From Mucilaginibacter sp. SJ (lineage in GTDB: Bacteria > Bacteroidota > Bacteroidia > Sphingobacteriales > Sphingobacteriaceae): a stretch of 64,000 nucleotides of DNA. The DNA is taken from positions 5,766,001 to 5,830,000 of the forward strand of contig NZ_CP118631.1 in assembly GCF_028993635.1 (NCBI RefSeq), read 5' to 3'. Every line of letters starts with the position of its first letter. Within the stretch, counting starts at the first letter, position 1. Made by a program: the position numbers and the translations under genes. The notes under the pieces are model-generated. The model worked only from the letters and a program-made list of their open reading frames with translations. It was not told the origin of the DNA and searched no databases. Positions 36,147 through 44,663 of the stretch are shown here, piece after piece.

Positions 36147-36385
36147 ATGAATAACTTAACGATGTATAAAAACGGTTTTAGTAAAGGTTTAATAACGGGG
36201 TTGATCCTGATGGCATTTGCCGGCCGGGTCACTGCGCAGGTATCCAAAGTTTGGGTTATCGGACAAGAATTTGTTGCCAAACCTGATAAATGGATCGGTG
36301 CCAAAGTGGGGTTGTTTTGTTTCAGCAAACCGATGTACGTATGGGCGGCTACGCGGATTTCGACTGGTTCAGGGTGGATAAGTAG
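36147..36385 (+). pseudogene. GH43 remnant: signal peptide fused to C-terminal tail, frameshifted
   Basis: The frame begins with a signal peptide (GLITGLILMAFAGRVTAQ) and runs straight into VAKPDKWIGAKVGLFCF, the last beta-strands of a GH43-type concanavalin-like C-terminal domain. After SKP the correct sequence MGGYADFDWFRVDK continues in another frame to a stop at 36383-36385. So an internal deletion removed the whole catalytic five-bladed propeller and a frameshift followed. Not functional. The operon position suggests that a beta-xylosidase or arabinanase activity was lost. Confidence 0.75.
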
Positions 36386-36426
36386 AATGCTGTTTTATAA
36401 AGAAAGAAGACTAAATAACAATCATT

Positions 36427-39279
36427 ATGATTAAAAAATATTTACAGAGACAAGGCACGATGACCAAACTTGTTTTATCAGGTTTGTGGCTATGGTTATT
36501 TACTATTATCCCTGTAAAGGCGCAACAGATAGATTTATCAGGAGTAAATGTAAAAGGGCATCCGCGTTTGCTTGCAGACGAAAACAACGGCAGGGACAGG
36601 CTTAATGCACTTATAAAAAAAGAGGATTGGGCGGCACAAACTTTCAACAGGATCCGGGCTGATGCAGATACTTACGTTTCCCGCTGTCAATCTGATAGCT
36701 CATGGATGGTGTCGAGATTGCAGATGTACTGGAAACAGCACGCTACTGATGTTTTTATTAAAAATGGCATTTATGCTTATGCAACCGGTCATGCACCTGT
36801 GCCCACCGTAAGGTTTACCGGAACGCGGGACGCAGCAACTCAATACATGCGTCCGAAGCTGGAGGACATCAAACCTTATATGGATGAAGATGGAAAACTG
36901 TACCTGCAAAACGGAACTGTGCCCGGCAAACCCTGGGAATGGGTGGAGCAGTCGAAAACCGGAAGGATCATCGAGTCGGTTAACATCGAGATCATTGAAA
37001 AGGCCCGGAACGCGGCAATGCTTTATTGGCTTACCGGTGATGAAAAGTATGCTGCGTTTGCCTATCCCATTCTGAACACTTATATAACAGGGATGGGGTA
37101 CCGAAACGAACCGGTTGATCTTAATCATGGCCATGATCAAACGCTTGTGGGGTTATCAGCTTTTGAAGTGATCCATGAAGATGTATTGGAACCCTTAACT
37201 GCCGGTTATGATTTCCTTTTCCCGTATATCAAAAAACATCACCCCGAAAAGCTGCCAATATATGCCGTTACCTTTAAAAAATGGGCCGACATCATTATTA
37301 AAAATGGTGTGCCTTTTAATAACTGGGATTTAATAGAAGCCAAATTTGTAGCAGATATTGCCATTGTTCTTGAAAATGATAACCAATATGCCGATAAAAA
37401 AGGCTGCCAATACTATCTGGACCAGATCCTTAATAAAACCTATACCCGCCAATGGAGTTTGACCACGTTACTCAAAGGTTATGACCCGGTGACAGCCATC
37501 TGGGGCGAGTGCCCCGGCTATTCCCAGAACGTGATTGCTGATTTTACAGGCTTTGTAAACCTTTTTGACCGTACGTTGCATACCGATCTCATCAAACAAA
37601 TACCGGTTTTGCCAAAAGCTGTACTTGCTTACGCGCAGTATTTGTACCCTAACGGTTATATTGTTGGTTTCGGCGATACCCATTACGGAAAACTTCGAAC
37701 AGATGCCATATCTGATCTGATCCGCAATGCCCGTGTAAACAACAAGCCGGTCCAGGAGGCTATTTACAGCCGGATGCTAAAAACAATTAATGGCATAGGG
37801 CAAAATGAGGGAACTGAAACAGCCGCACGCCCAACCGGTTTTAACGCGCTGTTTGGTAACTCGCCTATTACTATTGCCGACACTGTTAAAGCAGGCACAC
37901 CGGGCGATTATCTAACGGCAACGTTCTGGTCGCCCAATGTAAGCTGGATAGTACAGCGTAACTGCCTGGATGTAAATACGGGGTTGATGATTTCGCAGGT
38001 TGGTTCAAGTGGTAACCATATGCATGCTAACGGTATCGCTATGGAGCTTTATGGAAAAGGGATAGTACTTGCACCGGAGGGAGGTATTGGCGGGAGCTAT
38101 TTCCAGACTGACTATGCCGAATATTACTCACAGTTTCCGGCGCATAACACCGTGGTAGTTGATGGTATTTCGTCATACCCGGTTATGAAAAGCAATCATC
38201 CCTTAAAACTCAATGCCTGCTACCCGCAGTCGGCCCAAAAAGCGGGCTATTTTAAAGGTATCACATTTTCGGATGTTTCCTTTCTTGAGCCCGAAACCAA
38301 TGCCGATCAAAACCGGCTGATGAGTATTATCCGCACCGGCGATTCAACGGGATATTATGTAGATATCTTTAAATCAAGGCGTAAAGACGGGAAGGATAAA
38401 TCGCACGATTATATCTACCATAACCTTGGGCAGCAGGTTACTTTATCTGATAATAATAATAAACTGCTGGAGATCCGTCCAACAGAGAAACTTACGTTCG
38501 CCAATACGGAACTGGTAGGTTATGATTATTTCTACGATAAAAAATCGATCCGTACCGAACATGATTTTAAAGCACGTTTCAGTTTAGAGATCCCCGGCAA
38601 AGAAAACATATTTATGAATATGTGGATGAAAGGTTATGCCGGCAGAGAGGTATTCAGCGTGAAGGCGCCGCCATCAAAAGCCTGGCGCAAAAATGAAATG
38701 ATACCGGATAGTATTGCCAATATGCCGCTACCTACAGTTGTTGTACGCCAGACAGGCGAAGCATGGAGCAAGCCTTTTGCTGCCATTTACGAGCCATCGG
38801 GCGTTGCAAATAACGGAACATCCATGAGGAGTATAGGCTCGTTTGGTAATGAGCCAGGATTTACCGGATTAATTGTCAATAACAAATCCGGGCGGAATGA
38901 TTACATATTTGCACACGCCGAAACCCGGCAGGTTGGTTTAGAAGATATGCAATTTAAGGGTTTATATGGGGTGATCAGCGTCACGGGTAATAAGCTTCTT
39001 CATCTGTTTTTAGGTAAAGGCGTAAGTATAGCTAAAAGCGGCTACGGTTTATCATCTGTGCAGCCGGTATCAGCTGCGTTACGGGTTGAGAAAGATAAAT
39101 TGTATTTCACTGCTGATCGGACGGTGAAACTTTATTTGCCGGCTAACCTGTTGTCTGCACAGCATAACATTACACTAAATAAGGTGACCATAAAAGGCGA
39201 GCCCGTAAATCAAAGCGGTAATAAGCAATGGTGTTTTAATATGCCCGCAAGTGCCGATGCCGAAATTGTATTGAAATAG
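36427..39279 (+). CDS. Heparinase II/III-like polysaccharide lyase
   Basis: Predicted secreted lyase that cleaves uronic-acid-containing polysaccharide by beta-elimination. It is 950 residues with a signal peptide; the ATG at 36460 (MTKLVLSGLWLWLFTIIPVKAQ) gives a more usual length than the ATG at 36427 and is a fair alternative start. An N-terminal (alpha/alpha) toroid (GHPRLLADENNG, RNAAMLYWLTGDEKYAAFAY) is followed by the heparinase II/III beta-sandwich with SSGNHMHANGIAMELYG and FPAHNTVVVDG, where the conserved histidines lie. At 950 residues it is longer than typical PL12/PL17 enzymes. The specific PL family cannot be fixed by eye. Confidence 0.78.
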   Translation: MIKKYLQRQGTMTKLVLSGLWLWLFTIIPVKAQQIDLSGVNVKGHPRLLADENNGRDRLNALIKKEDWAAQTFNRIRADADTYVSRCQSDSSWMVSRLQMYWKQHATDVFIKNGIYAYATGHAPVPTVRFTGTRDAATQYMRPKLEDIKPYMDEDGKLYLQNGTVPGKPWEWVEQSKTGRIIESVNIEIIEKARNAAMLYWLTGDEKYAAFAYPILNTYITGMGYRNEPVDLNHGHDQTLVGLSAFEVIHEDVLEPLTAGYDFLFPYIKKHHPEKLPIYAVTFKKWADIIIKNGVPFNNWDLIEAKFVADIAIVLENDNQYADKKGCQYYLDQILNKTYTRQWSLTTLLKGYDPVTAIWGECPGYSQNVIADFTGFVNLFDRTLHTDLIKQIPVLPKAVLAYAQYLYPNGYIVGFGDTHYGKLRTDAISDLIRNARVNNKPVQEAIYSRMLKTINGIGQNEGTETAARPTGFNALFGNSPITIADTVKAGTPGDYLTATFWSPNVSWIVQRNCLDVNTGLMISQVGSSGNHMHANGIAMELYGKGIVLAPEGGIGGSYFQTDYAEYYSQFPAHNTVVVDGISSYPVMKSNHPLKLNACYPQSAQKAGYFKGITFSDVSFLEPETNADQNRLMSIIRTGDSTGYYVDIFKSRRKDGKDKSHDYIYHNLGQQVTLSDNNNKLLEIRPTEKLTFANTELVGYDYFYDKKSIRTEHDFKARFSLEIPGKENIFMNMWMKGYAGREVFSVKAPPSKAWRKNEMIPDSIANMPLPTVVVRQTGEAWSKPFAAIYEPSGVANNGTSMRSIGSFGNEPGFTGLIVNNKSGRNDYIFAHAETRQVGLEDMQFKGLYGVISVTGNKLLHLFLGKGVSIAKSGYGLSSVQPVSAALRVEKDKLYFTADRTVKLYLPANLLSAQHNITLNKVTIKGEPVNQSGNKQWCFNMPASADAEIVLK

Positions 39280-39283
39280 CATT

Positions 39284-40936
39284 ATGAGAAAATATTGTTA
39301 CTGTTTTATTCTTTTGAGTGTATTTCTGATGTTGGGTAGGGGGATGGCAAAGGCCGCGGTTTGGCAATGGTCTGTTCGTGTGAAATCGCATGGCACAAAT
39401 CAGGACCCTTCGAGGGCTTTTTTATGGATAGCACCAGGTTGTAAACAAGTAAAGACCGTCATATTCGCACAGAACAATATGGAAGAGCAATCTATACTTG
39501 AAGATCCGGAATTCAGGATGGAAATGGGGAAACTGGGCGTGGCGGAAATCTGGGTTAACCCGGCTTTTAATCTTAAGTTTTTATTTAATGAAGGTGCCGG
39601 CGATCAGTTTAATGCGATGGTTAATAATTTGGCTGGTCTCTCGGGATACGATGAATTGAAAACTGCACCGGTGATCCCTATCGGGCATTCGGCAGCGGCA
39701 AGCGCGCCTTATTATTTCGGTGTATGGAATCCTTCGCGTACGCTTGCTTGCATCTCGGTAAGCGGGCAATGGCCTTATGTTAGGAATGTTTTTGCCCCTG
39801 ATATCTGGAGCAAAGATCAAACCCTTGATTATATCCCTTGCCTGGAAACAATGGGCGAATACGAAGCTGCCAATACCTGGAGCGACGAAGGATTAAAGGA
39901 ACGGCAGGAACATCCGCTGCTGCCGCTGAGCATGCTATCCAGCCCGGCTCAGGGACATTTTGCCGCTACCGGCGAAAAGGTCAAATATTTAGCCTTTTAT
40001 ATTAAAAAGGCTATGCAATACCGGTTGCCTAAAAACATAAAAGTGGGTACCTCGCTGAAATTGATTGATATCGACCCGACAAAAACAGGCTGGTTGGTTG
40101 ATAAATGGCGCTATAACGAATTGCCTACTGCCGATGCCGCGCCTGTAGGCAGCTATAAGGGTGATGTTTCAAAGGCCTTTTGGTATTTTGATGAGGAAAC
40201 GGTAAAAGTAACAGCAGCATACCAGGCAAAACATCGCAATCAAAAGCCACAGCTGATAGGCTATGTACAACATGGCCAAATGGTTGAACAGCGCAATACG
40301 CATCAGCAGGTAAACCTGAAGTTTGAACCTGCTGAAGATGGAATTACGTTTACACTTCATGCTGCCTTTTATGATACTGTGCCTGGGGGAAGCCCGCGTT
40401 TACCTGTTTGGTCTGATAGGCTGGTTGGTTCTTCTATAGGGCACGCCGCCGGAAATACTCCTATTGCTATCAACCGGATCACCGGCCCGGTTATTAAGTT
40501 AAATGATTCAACCTTCAGGTTAAATCCGCAAGCAGGTTATTGGGAAAATCCGCATAGTTATGAATTATGGTTTGCTGCTACCCATCCGGGCGATGCTGAA
40601 TATAAACCTGCTGTACAGCAATCGCTGATGATTGTGCCTCCACGCAATACAATGGGGCGGGAGCAGCATATTACATTTTCGCCGATACCGAATCAAAAGC
40701 AATATGCCAAAGGAATAAAATTGCTTGCAAGTTCAGATGCACATGTACCGGTAGGCTTTTATGTTTTAGAAGGCCCTGTCGAATTATCAGGCAATACATT
40801 AAATATTGCGGCTATTCCGCCGCACAGTCGTTTTCCTGTAAAAGTTACCGTAGTGGCATGGCAGTATGGCAATAGCCATGAACCAAAACTGCAAACAGCC
40901 GTACCTGTAGAACAATCTTTTTTTATTGAAAAATAG
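39284..40936 (+). CDS. Secreted protein with alpha/beta-hydrolase-like core, PUL-associated
   Basis: 550 residues with a signal peptide (CFILLSVFLMLGRGMAKAA). The first half reads like an alpha/beta hydrolase: strand KTVIFAQNNM, then PVIPIGHSAAASAPYYFG with a candidate nucleophile serine in GHSAAA, and QGHFAATGEK later. The second half (from about 280) is beta-rich without recognised motifs. Proteins of this layout recur in Bacteroidetes PULs, but the reaction is not known to me. An esterase acting on the glycan is a reasonable guess. It starts 4 nt after the heparinase-like gene. Confidence 0.6.
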   Translation: MRKYCYCFILLSVFLMLGRGMAKAAVWQWSVRVKSHGTNQDPSRAFLWIAPGCKQVKTVIFAQNNMEEQSILEDPEFRMEMGKLGVAEIWVNPAFNLKFLFNEGAGDQFNAMVNNLAGLSGYDELKTAPVIPIGHSAAASAPYYFGVWNPSRTLACISVSGQWPYVRNVFAPDIWSKDQTLDYIPCLETMGEYEAANTWSDEGLKERQEHPLLPLSMLSSPAQGHFAATGEKVKYLAFYIKKAMQYRLPKNIKVGTSLKLIDIDPTKTGWLVDKWRYNELPTADAAPVGSYKGDVSKAFWYFDEETVKVTAAYQAKHRNQKPQLIGYVQHGQMVEQRNTHQQVNLKFEPAEDGITFTLHAAFYDTVPGGSPRLPVWSDRLVGSSIGHAAGNTPIAINRITGPVIKLNDSTFRLNPQAGYWENPHSYELWFAATHPGDAEYKPAVQQSLMIVPPRNTMGREQHITFSPIPNQKQYAKGIKLLASSDAHVPVGFYVLEGPVELSGNTLNIAAIPPHSRFPVKVTVVAWQYGNSHEPKLQTAVPVEQSFFIEK

Positions 40937-41272
40937 TTTAAACACTTAAAATATTAACCGTGGTTGTGTTTATTATATCTAAATCAATATGTATCACTTA
41001 AACCCAACGCCAATGAAATAAATACACTTTAACCTCGGTAATTGATTCGAAGATGAATCGGTTATGCTCCTGCGCGGTATAAATTCTTCTTATTATACCC
41101 CTAAAACTGACTGCCAATTATCAGTTAAAATCAATGTTTAATAAAAATGTTTGACAGGCTGAATCAGCGTGACAGGCGGTCTATTGCCTTGAGCGAAGGA
41201 ATTGCCACTGAATAGTTGGAAAGGACTAAAATCTTACTAATTACATTTTACCAATTTAAATTTTACGAAATT
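40937..41272 (+). other. 336-nt gap before the second lyase
   Basis: No gene is seen. The region is AT-rich and contains a hexamer repeated as GACAGG at two places about 18 nt apart near 41152-41175. It probably holds a promoter that makes the following lyase its own unit, but no consensus promoter stands out. Confidence 0.4.
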
Positions 41273-42544
41273 ATGAGAAAAGCTTTGTTTTATGCATGTA
41301 TTATTATGCTTGCAACGTTTATCGGTTGCTCTAAAGAAAAAAAAGGCCTGGCATCAGCTAATACAACTGATGAGTCAAAAAATGGCAAGTTGAAAACTTC
41401 AACGATCGATTTTATACATCCGGGAACGGTATTAACCAAACCGCAAATGCAGTACGCTTATGCCCAGGCCATGGCTAATGTGGAACCCTACAAAACAACC
41501 TTTGCTAACTTTCAAAGCAACTATGCTACATTTTTATCCAGTAGTTATGCGCCACATGCGCACGCCCAGGTAGGCCGTAATTTATATAAGAGTGACTACG
41601 AAAATGATGCGATGGCTATGTTCGTCAACGGAGTAATGTGGAATATGACAGGGCAAACCCAATATGCAGATAAGGTTATTCAACTGCTTGACGCATGGGC
41701 ATCAACCTGTACGTCTATTCAATATCCTGACAATGACTGGCAATTATGTAATGGTTACGGCTTGCATTTTATGATTTATGGGGCAGATATGGTTTACAAC
41801 TATTCTGGTCTTACCTCAGCAAAGAAGACCAGCTATAAAAACCTCTTCAAGATATTTTATAATTACTATGCTGCGTACGCTACAACGTATAGCAAAACAG
41901 CGCCCTTTGTGGTGGCTGGGTGGCCATCATGGGGATCAAGCGCAGGTAAATTTATAATGGCATACGGTATTTTCTGCGAGAGCCAGACAGCATATAACCT
42001 TTCCCTGGAGTATTTTAACAGAACTGCCGCTAATGGTGCCGATAATGGTACAAACGTAACTGCATTTTTATCTACAGGTCAGCCGGTTGAAGGTGGCCGT
42101 GATCAATATTATACGCAATTATGTTTAGCCAGTTTCCTTGAGTGGGCTCAGATGGCTTACAACCAGGGCGATAAGTCACTTTATGATGCGCGCAGCGGGG
42201 TGATTGGCAAGGCTATGGAATATACAGCTAAGTATAACCTTGGCAACAGCGTGACCTGGGACCCTGTAACCCCCGCAACGCCGATATGGCAGGTTACACC
42301 TCCAATTGCTGCTATTTCATCATCTAATCGTGGTAATTATCGGCCTATCTGGTATATGGCCTACAATTACTACCATCGCTACAGGGGACTGAGCATGCCC
42401 TATACTGAGCAGGTGATGGCAGGTCAGGTAAACGAAGGTACGACAGCGACAATCACAGATGAGGTTGGATATGGTAGCTTATTCTACTGCAACACCTCAC
42501 AAACAGTGGTTGCGCCTTCCTATACCTGGAATGGCATTTATTGA
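41273..42544 (+). CDS. Alginate-lyase-fold lipoprotein, paralogue of the first lyase
   Basis: Predicted polysaccharide lyase. The ATG at 41273 starts a lipoprotein signal (MRKALFYACIIMLATFIGC); the upstream in-frame start at 41216 is not plausible. The 423-residue protein aligns with the lyase at 26234 (DFIHPGTVLTKPQMQYAYAQ, GVMWNMTGQTQYADKVIQLLDAW, GQPVEGGRDQYYTQLCLASFLEWAQMAYNQG, SNRGNYRPIWYMAYNYYHRY) but ends right after the barrel, lacking its C-terminal beta domain. The two may act on different parts of the same acidic glycan. A clear terminator follows. Confidence 0.8.
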   Translation: MRKALFYACIIMLATFIGCSKEKKGLASANTTDESKNGKLKTSTIDFIHPGTVLTKPQMQYAYAQAMANVEPYKTTFANFQSNYATFLSSSYAPHAHAQVGRNLYKSDYENDAMAMFVNGVMWNMTGQTQYADKVIQLLDAWASTCTSIQYPDNDWQLCNGYGLHFMIYGADMVYNYSGLTSAKKTSYKNLFKIFYNYYAAYATTYSKTAPFVVAGWPSWGSSAGKFIMAYGIFCESQTAYNLSLEYFNRTAANGADNGTNVTAFLSTGQPVEGGRDQYYTQLCLASFLEWAQMAYNQGDKSLYDARSGVIGKAMEYTAKYNLGNSVTWDPVTPATPIWQVTPPIAAISSSNRGNYRPIWYMAYNYYHRYRGLSMPYTEQVMAGQVNEGTTATITDEVGYGSLFYCNTSQTVVAPSYTWNGIY

Positions 42545-42560
42545 GTTTTACTTTTCTTAT

Positions 42561-42595
42561 ACGCCGGACCAAACTTGAGCCCGGCGTTTCTTATG
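42561..42595 (+). terminator. Terminator closing the polysaccharide locus
   Basis: ACGCCGG (42561-42567) and CCGGCGT (42581-42587) form a perfect stem around a 13-nt loop, followed by TTCTTATGTTT. It lies 17 nt after the lyase stop. Confidence 0.7.
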
Positions 42596-42649
42596 TTTAT
42601 ATCTCCTATATTATCCGCTATTTGGTGTTATAAAGTCACCGCTTGTGTA

Positions 42650-43216
42650 CTACTTTTTTAAAAAATACAAAGTGTAGGTAAATTCCAATTGATCATATAT
42701 GGTAAAGCCGAAATGTTTATACCATAGTAAATTTTGCAGCACAGAAGTTTCGAGGAAAACCGGCAAGCCCTTTTCGTCAGCAAGATTTATAACCTCGTTA
42801 AGAAGCCCGCTGCCAGTTCCCTTATGCTGTTCGGCTGGGTCAACGCCTATAAACCAGAGATAAATCATAGGCTGTTTTAGCTGTTTTTCTTTGATTCGGG
42901 CTTCCCGATGCAAGACTGTTTTTATCCTCCTTACGCCAATAGCATGAAGTATAAGCTTCACATCAAGCCAGATTGCTTTTAATGTTATTCGCTTATCCTG
43001 CGGATACAAGGTAAGGGCACAGGCTTTTCGGTTATCTGATAGCCAGACCTTTCCGAACATCAGACACATTTCAAAAGAGTAATCCATCAAGGCAGCGATT
43101 CGTTTTAATCGCTTACTGTCCTGGCGAATAATATAATTGACACTTGGATTGTCATTAAATGAACCGCTAAGTATTTCTACAATTAAATCTTTGTCAGTAG
43201 CTACAGCTTTAATCAT
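42650..43216 (-). CDS. GNAT-family N-acetyltransferase
   Basis: Acetyl-CoA-dependent acetyltransferase of 188 residues; the substrate is unknown. The GNAT motif A appears as YLWFIGVDPAEQHKGTGSGLLNEVINLADEKG, with the Q-x-x-G-x-G pyrophosphate loop at QHKGTG. Motif B follows as VFLETSVLQNLLWYKHFGF. No signal peptide, so cytoplasmic. It stands alone between the polysaccharide locus and a gene-poor stretch, facing the lyase gene. Confidence 0.85.
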   Translation of the reverse strand: MIKAVATDKDLIVEILSGSFNDNPSVNYIIRQDSKRLKRIAALMDYSFEMCLMFGKVWLSDNRKACALTLYPQDKRITLKAIWLDVKLILHAIGVRRIKTVLHREARIKEKQLKQPMIYLWFIGVDPAEQHKGTGSGLLNEVINLADEKGLPVFLETSVLQNLLWYKHFGFTIYDQLEFTYTLYFLKK

Positions 43217-43790
43217 AATATAATAATTTCTATTTGCTTTTTATATCCGGCGGAGCATAATTATGGTATTAAACAATTTATTATTAATTGTATTTAAGAT
43301 ATAATGTTTTTTCATAAGATTATTTTATTGCATCATAACTATAGCGCAAAAAACAGCCTGATCAAGCCCGTAGAATTATCCAAAGAAGTGCACATTGGCA
43401 ATCTAAAACACACCGTCTATAGTAATATTTTTTATTTAACCCATTGAATATCTATACTTTATTATTAATTTAGTACAAGCAATTCTAAACCTTTAATATG
43501 AAAAAAGACCAACTCAACGGCACTTAGCATGGACGATATCAGCTGTTCTACCAGTGCCTTTATCTATCGGCAACAAGATCAGAAAAAGGCCTGATCAAAT
43601 TCTCCGGCAAAAAATGTGTACGAATTTGTCAAATATTTAAATTATAGCATTCGCATTTTGCGATAGGATTTTACGATAGTATTTAAAACCTATGTTATCC
43701 AATTAAAATATTAAAGATGATCCTATTCCATCCATTATTCCTGGGCAGTTGATCTGTGTTTATCAATAACCACTTAAATTATTATTTTTT
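43217..43790. other. 574-nt gene-poor stretch
   Basis: AT-rich, with only short broken frames. One begins at 43498 (MKKDQLNGT then stop) and continues in shifted frames as coding-like sequence, suggesting a decayed gene, but I cannot identify it. Confidence 0.4.
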
Positions 43791-44663
43791 ATGGAAGGAA
43801 TACCCGATTTAGTTAAGGTAATTTCAAAAGTCAATTCCATTTGGACAATAGCTGCGTTCACAATTTGCGCTATATTAATGGCTTTTAAATTTGCTGGGAA
43901 AGCCCCAAAGGAGGGACCTGGTATCAAGATATTCTATACCTGTGTTGTCCTGATTTTTCTAATTGGTATAGCTCCGATTATTGCCAATTTTTTTAAAACT
44001 GAAGACAAGCCTTATACATTCTCTATAGATGTAACAGATACATCTGGTGTGCATCCGGACATTTCCGACCTATATTTTACCTCAATTCCCAGCGCGCCTT
44101 CGGTCATTACAGCTGGTATAAGGAAATTTACTTTACAAAAAAAAGAAGTTGATGACACCATTATAACTTTTACTGCACAAACAGGCAACAAGCAATCGGT
44201 GGGAAAGTTATCAATCAATTTTAAACCTGAAAAGTCCGATTATTCTGGCACAATCACGCTAAAGACCATTGGACGTGGTCCGGCGGGCGGCGCTCCAATT
44301 AGCCCCCCGCGACGAAAAACCTTTTCCATGAACTTCGATAATCCATCTATCAGGCGCTCCATTGAGCAGGCAAATTTTTCTTTTAACACCGGGGTTGCAG
44401 ATTATAAAATTACTATTTCCTATAATAAAGACAGAATTATTGAAAATTCAGATGCCGGGACCTTTAAACTTGAGGAGTGCTACCCGGAGATTTTGGTTAA
44501 TGATAATCCATGCACTACTATTAATGAATATAAAATACCCGGCACTTTTTGGGTGAAAAATAAAGGTCAGATACTTTCTTACGCAAGACAAAAACTAATG
44601 GAGATACCTGAAGTCTACATATCAAATAAAACCAAGAACATCTTATCATGCTTACCAAAGTAG
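43791..44663 (+). CDS. Membrane-anchored protein of unknown function (pair member 1)
   Basis: Unrecognised, 290 residues. Two membrane helices are visible near the N-terminus (IWTIAAFTICAILMAFKF, about 17-35, and IKIFYTCVVLIFLIGIAPIIANFF, about 46-70). A periplasmic or cytoplasmic beta-rich domain follows (KPYTFSIDVTDTSGVHPDIS) with immunoglobulin-like alternation and two cysteines near the end (EECYPEIL, NPCTTI). It overlaps the next gene by 16 nt, so the two are translated together and probably work as one envelope unit. Base composition is AT-richer than the neighbouring polysaccharide locus, suggesting transfer. Confidence 0.6.
   Translation: MEGIPDLVKVISKVNSIWTIAAFTICAILMAFKFAGKAPKEGPGIKIFYTCVVLIFLIGIAPIIANFFKTEDKPYTFSIDVTDTSGVHPDISDLYFTSIPSAPSVITAGIRKFTLQKKEVDDTIITFTAQTGNKQSVGKLSINFKPEKSDYSGTITLKTIGRGPAGGAPISPPRRKTFSMNFDNPSIRRSIEQANFSFNTGVADYKITISYNKDRIIENSDAGTFKLEECYPEILVNDNPCTTINEYKIPGTFWVKNKGQILSYARQKLMEIPEVYISNKTKNILSCLPK

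Noticed and set aside
44012..44218. Minus-strand 68-residue frame opposite the first gene of the unknown pair
   Set aside because: No start context or domain; shadow of the + strand gene.
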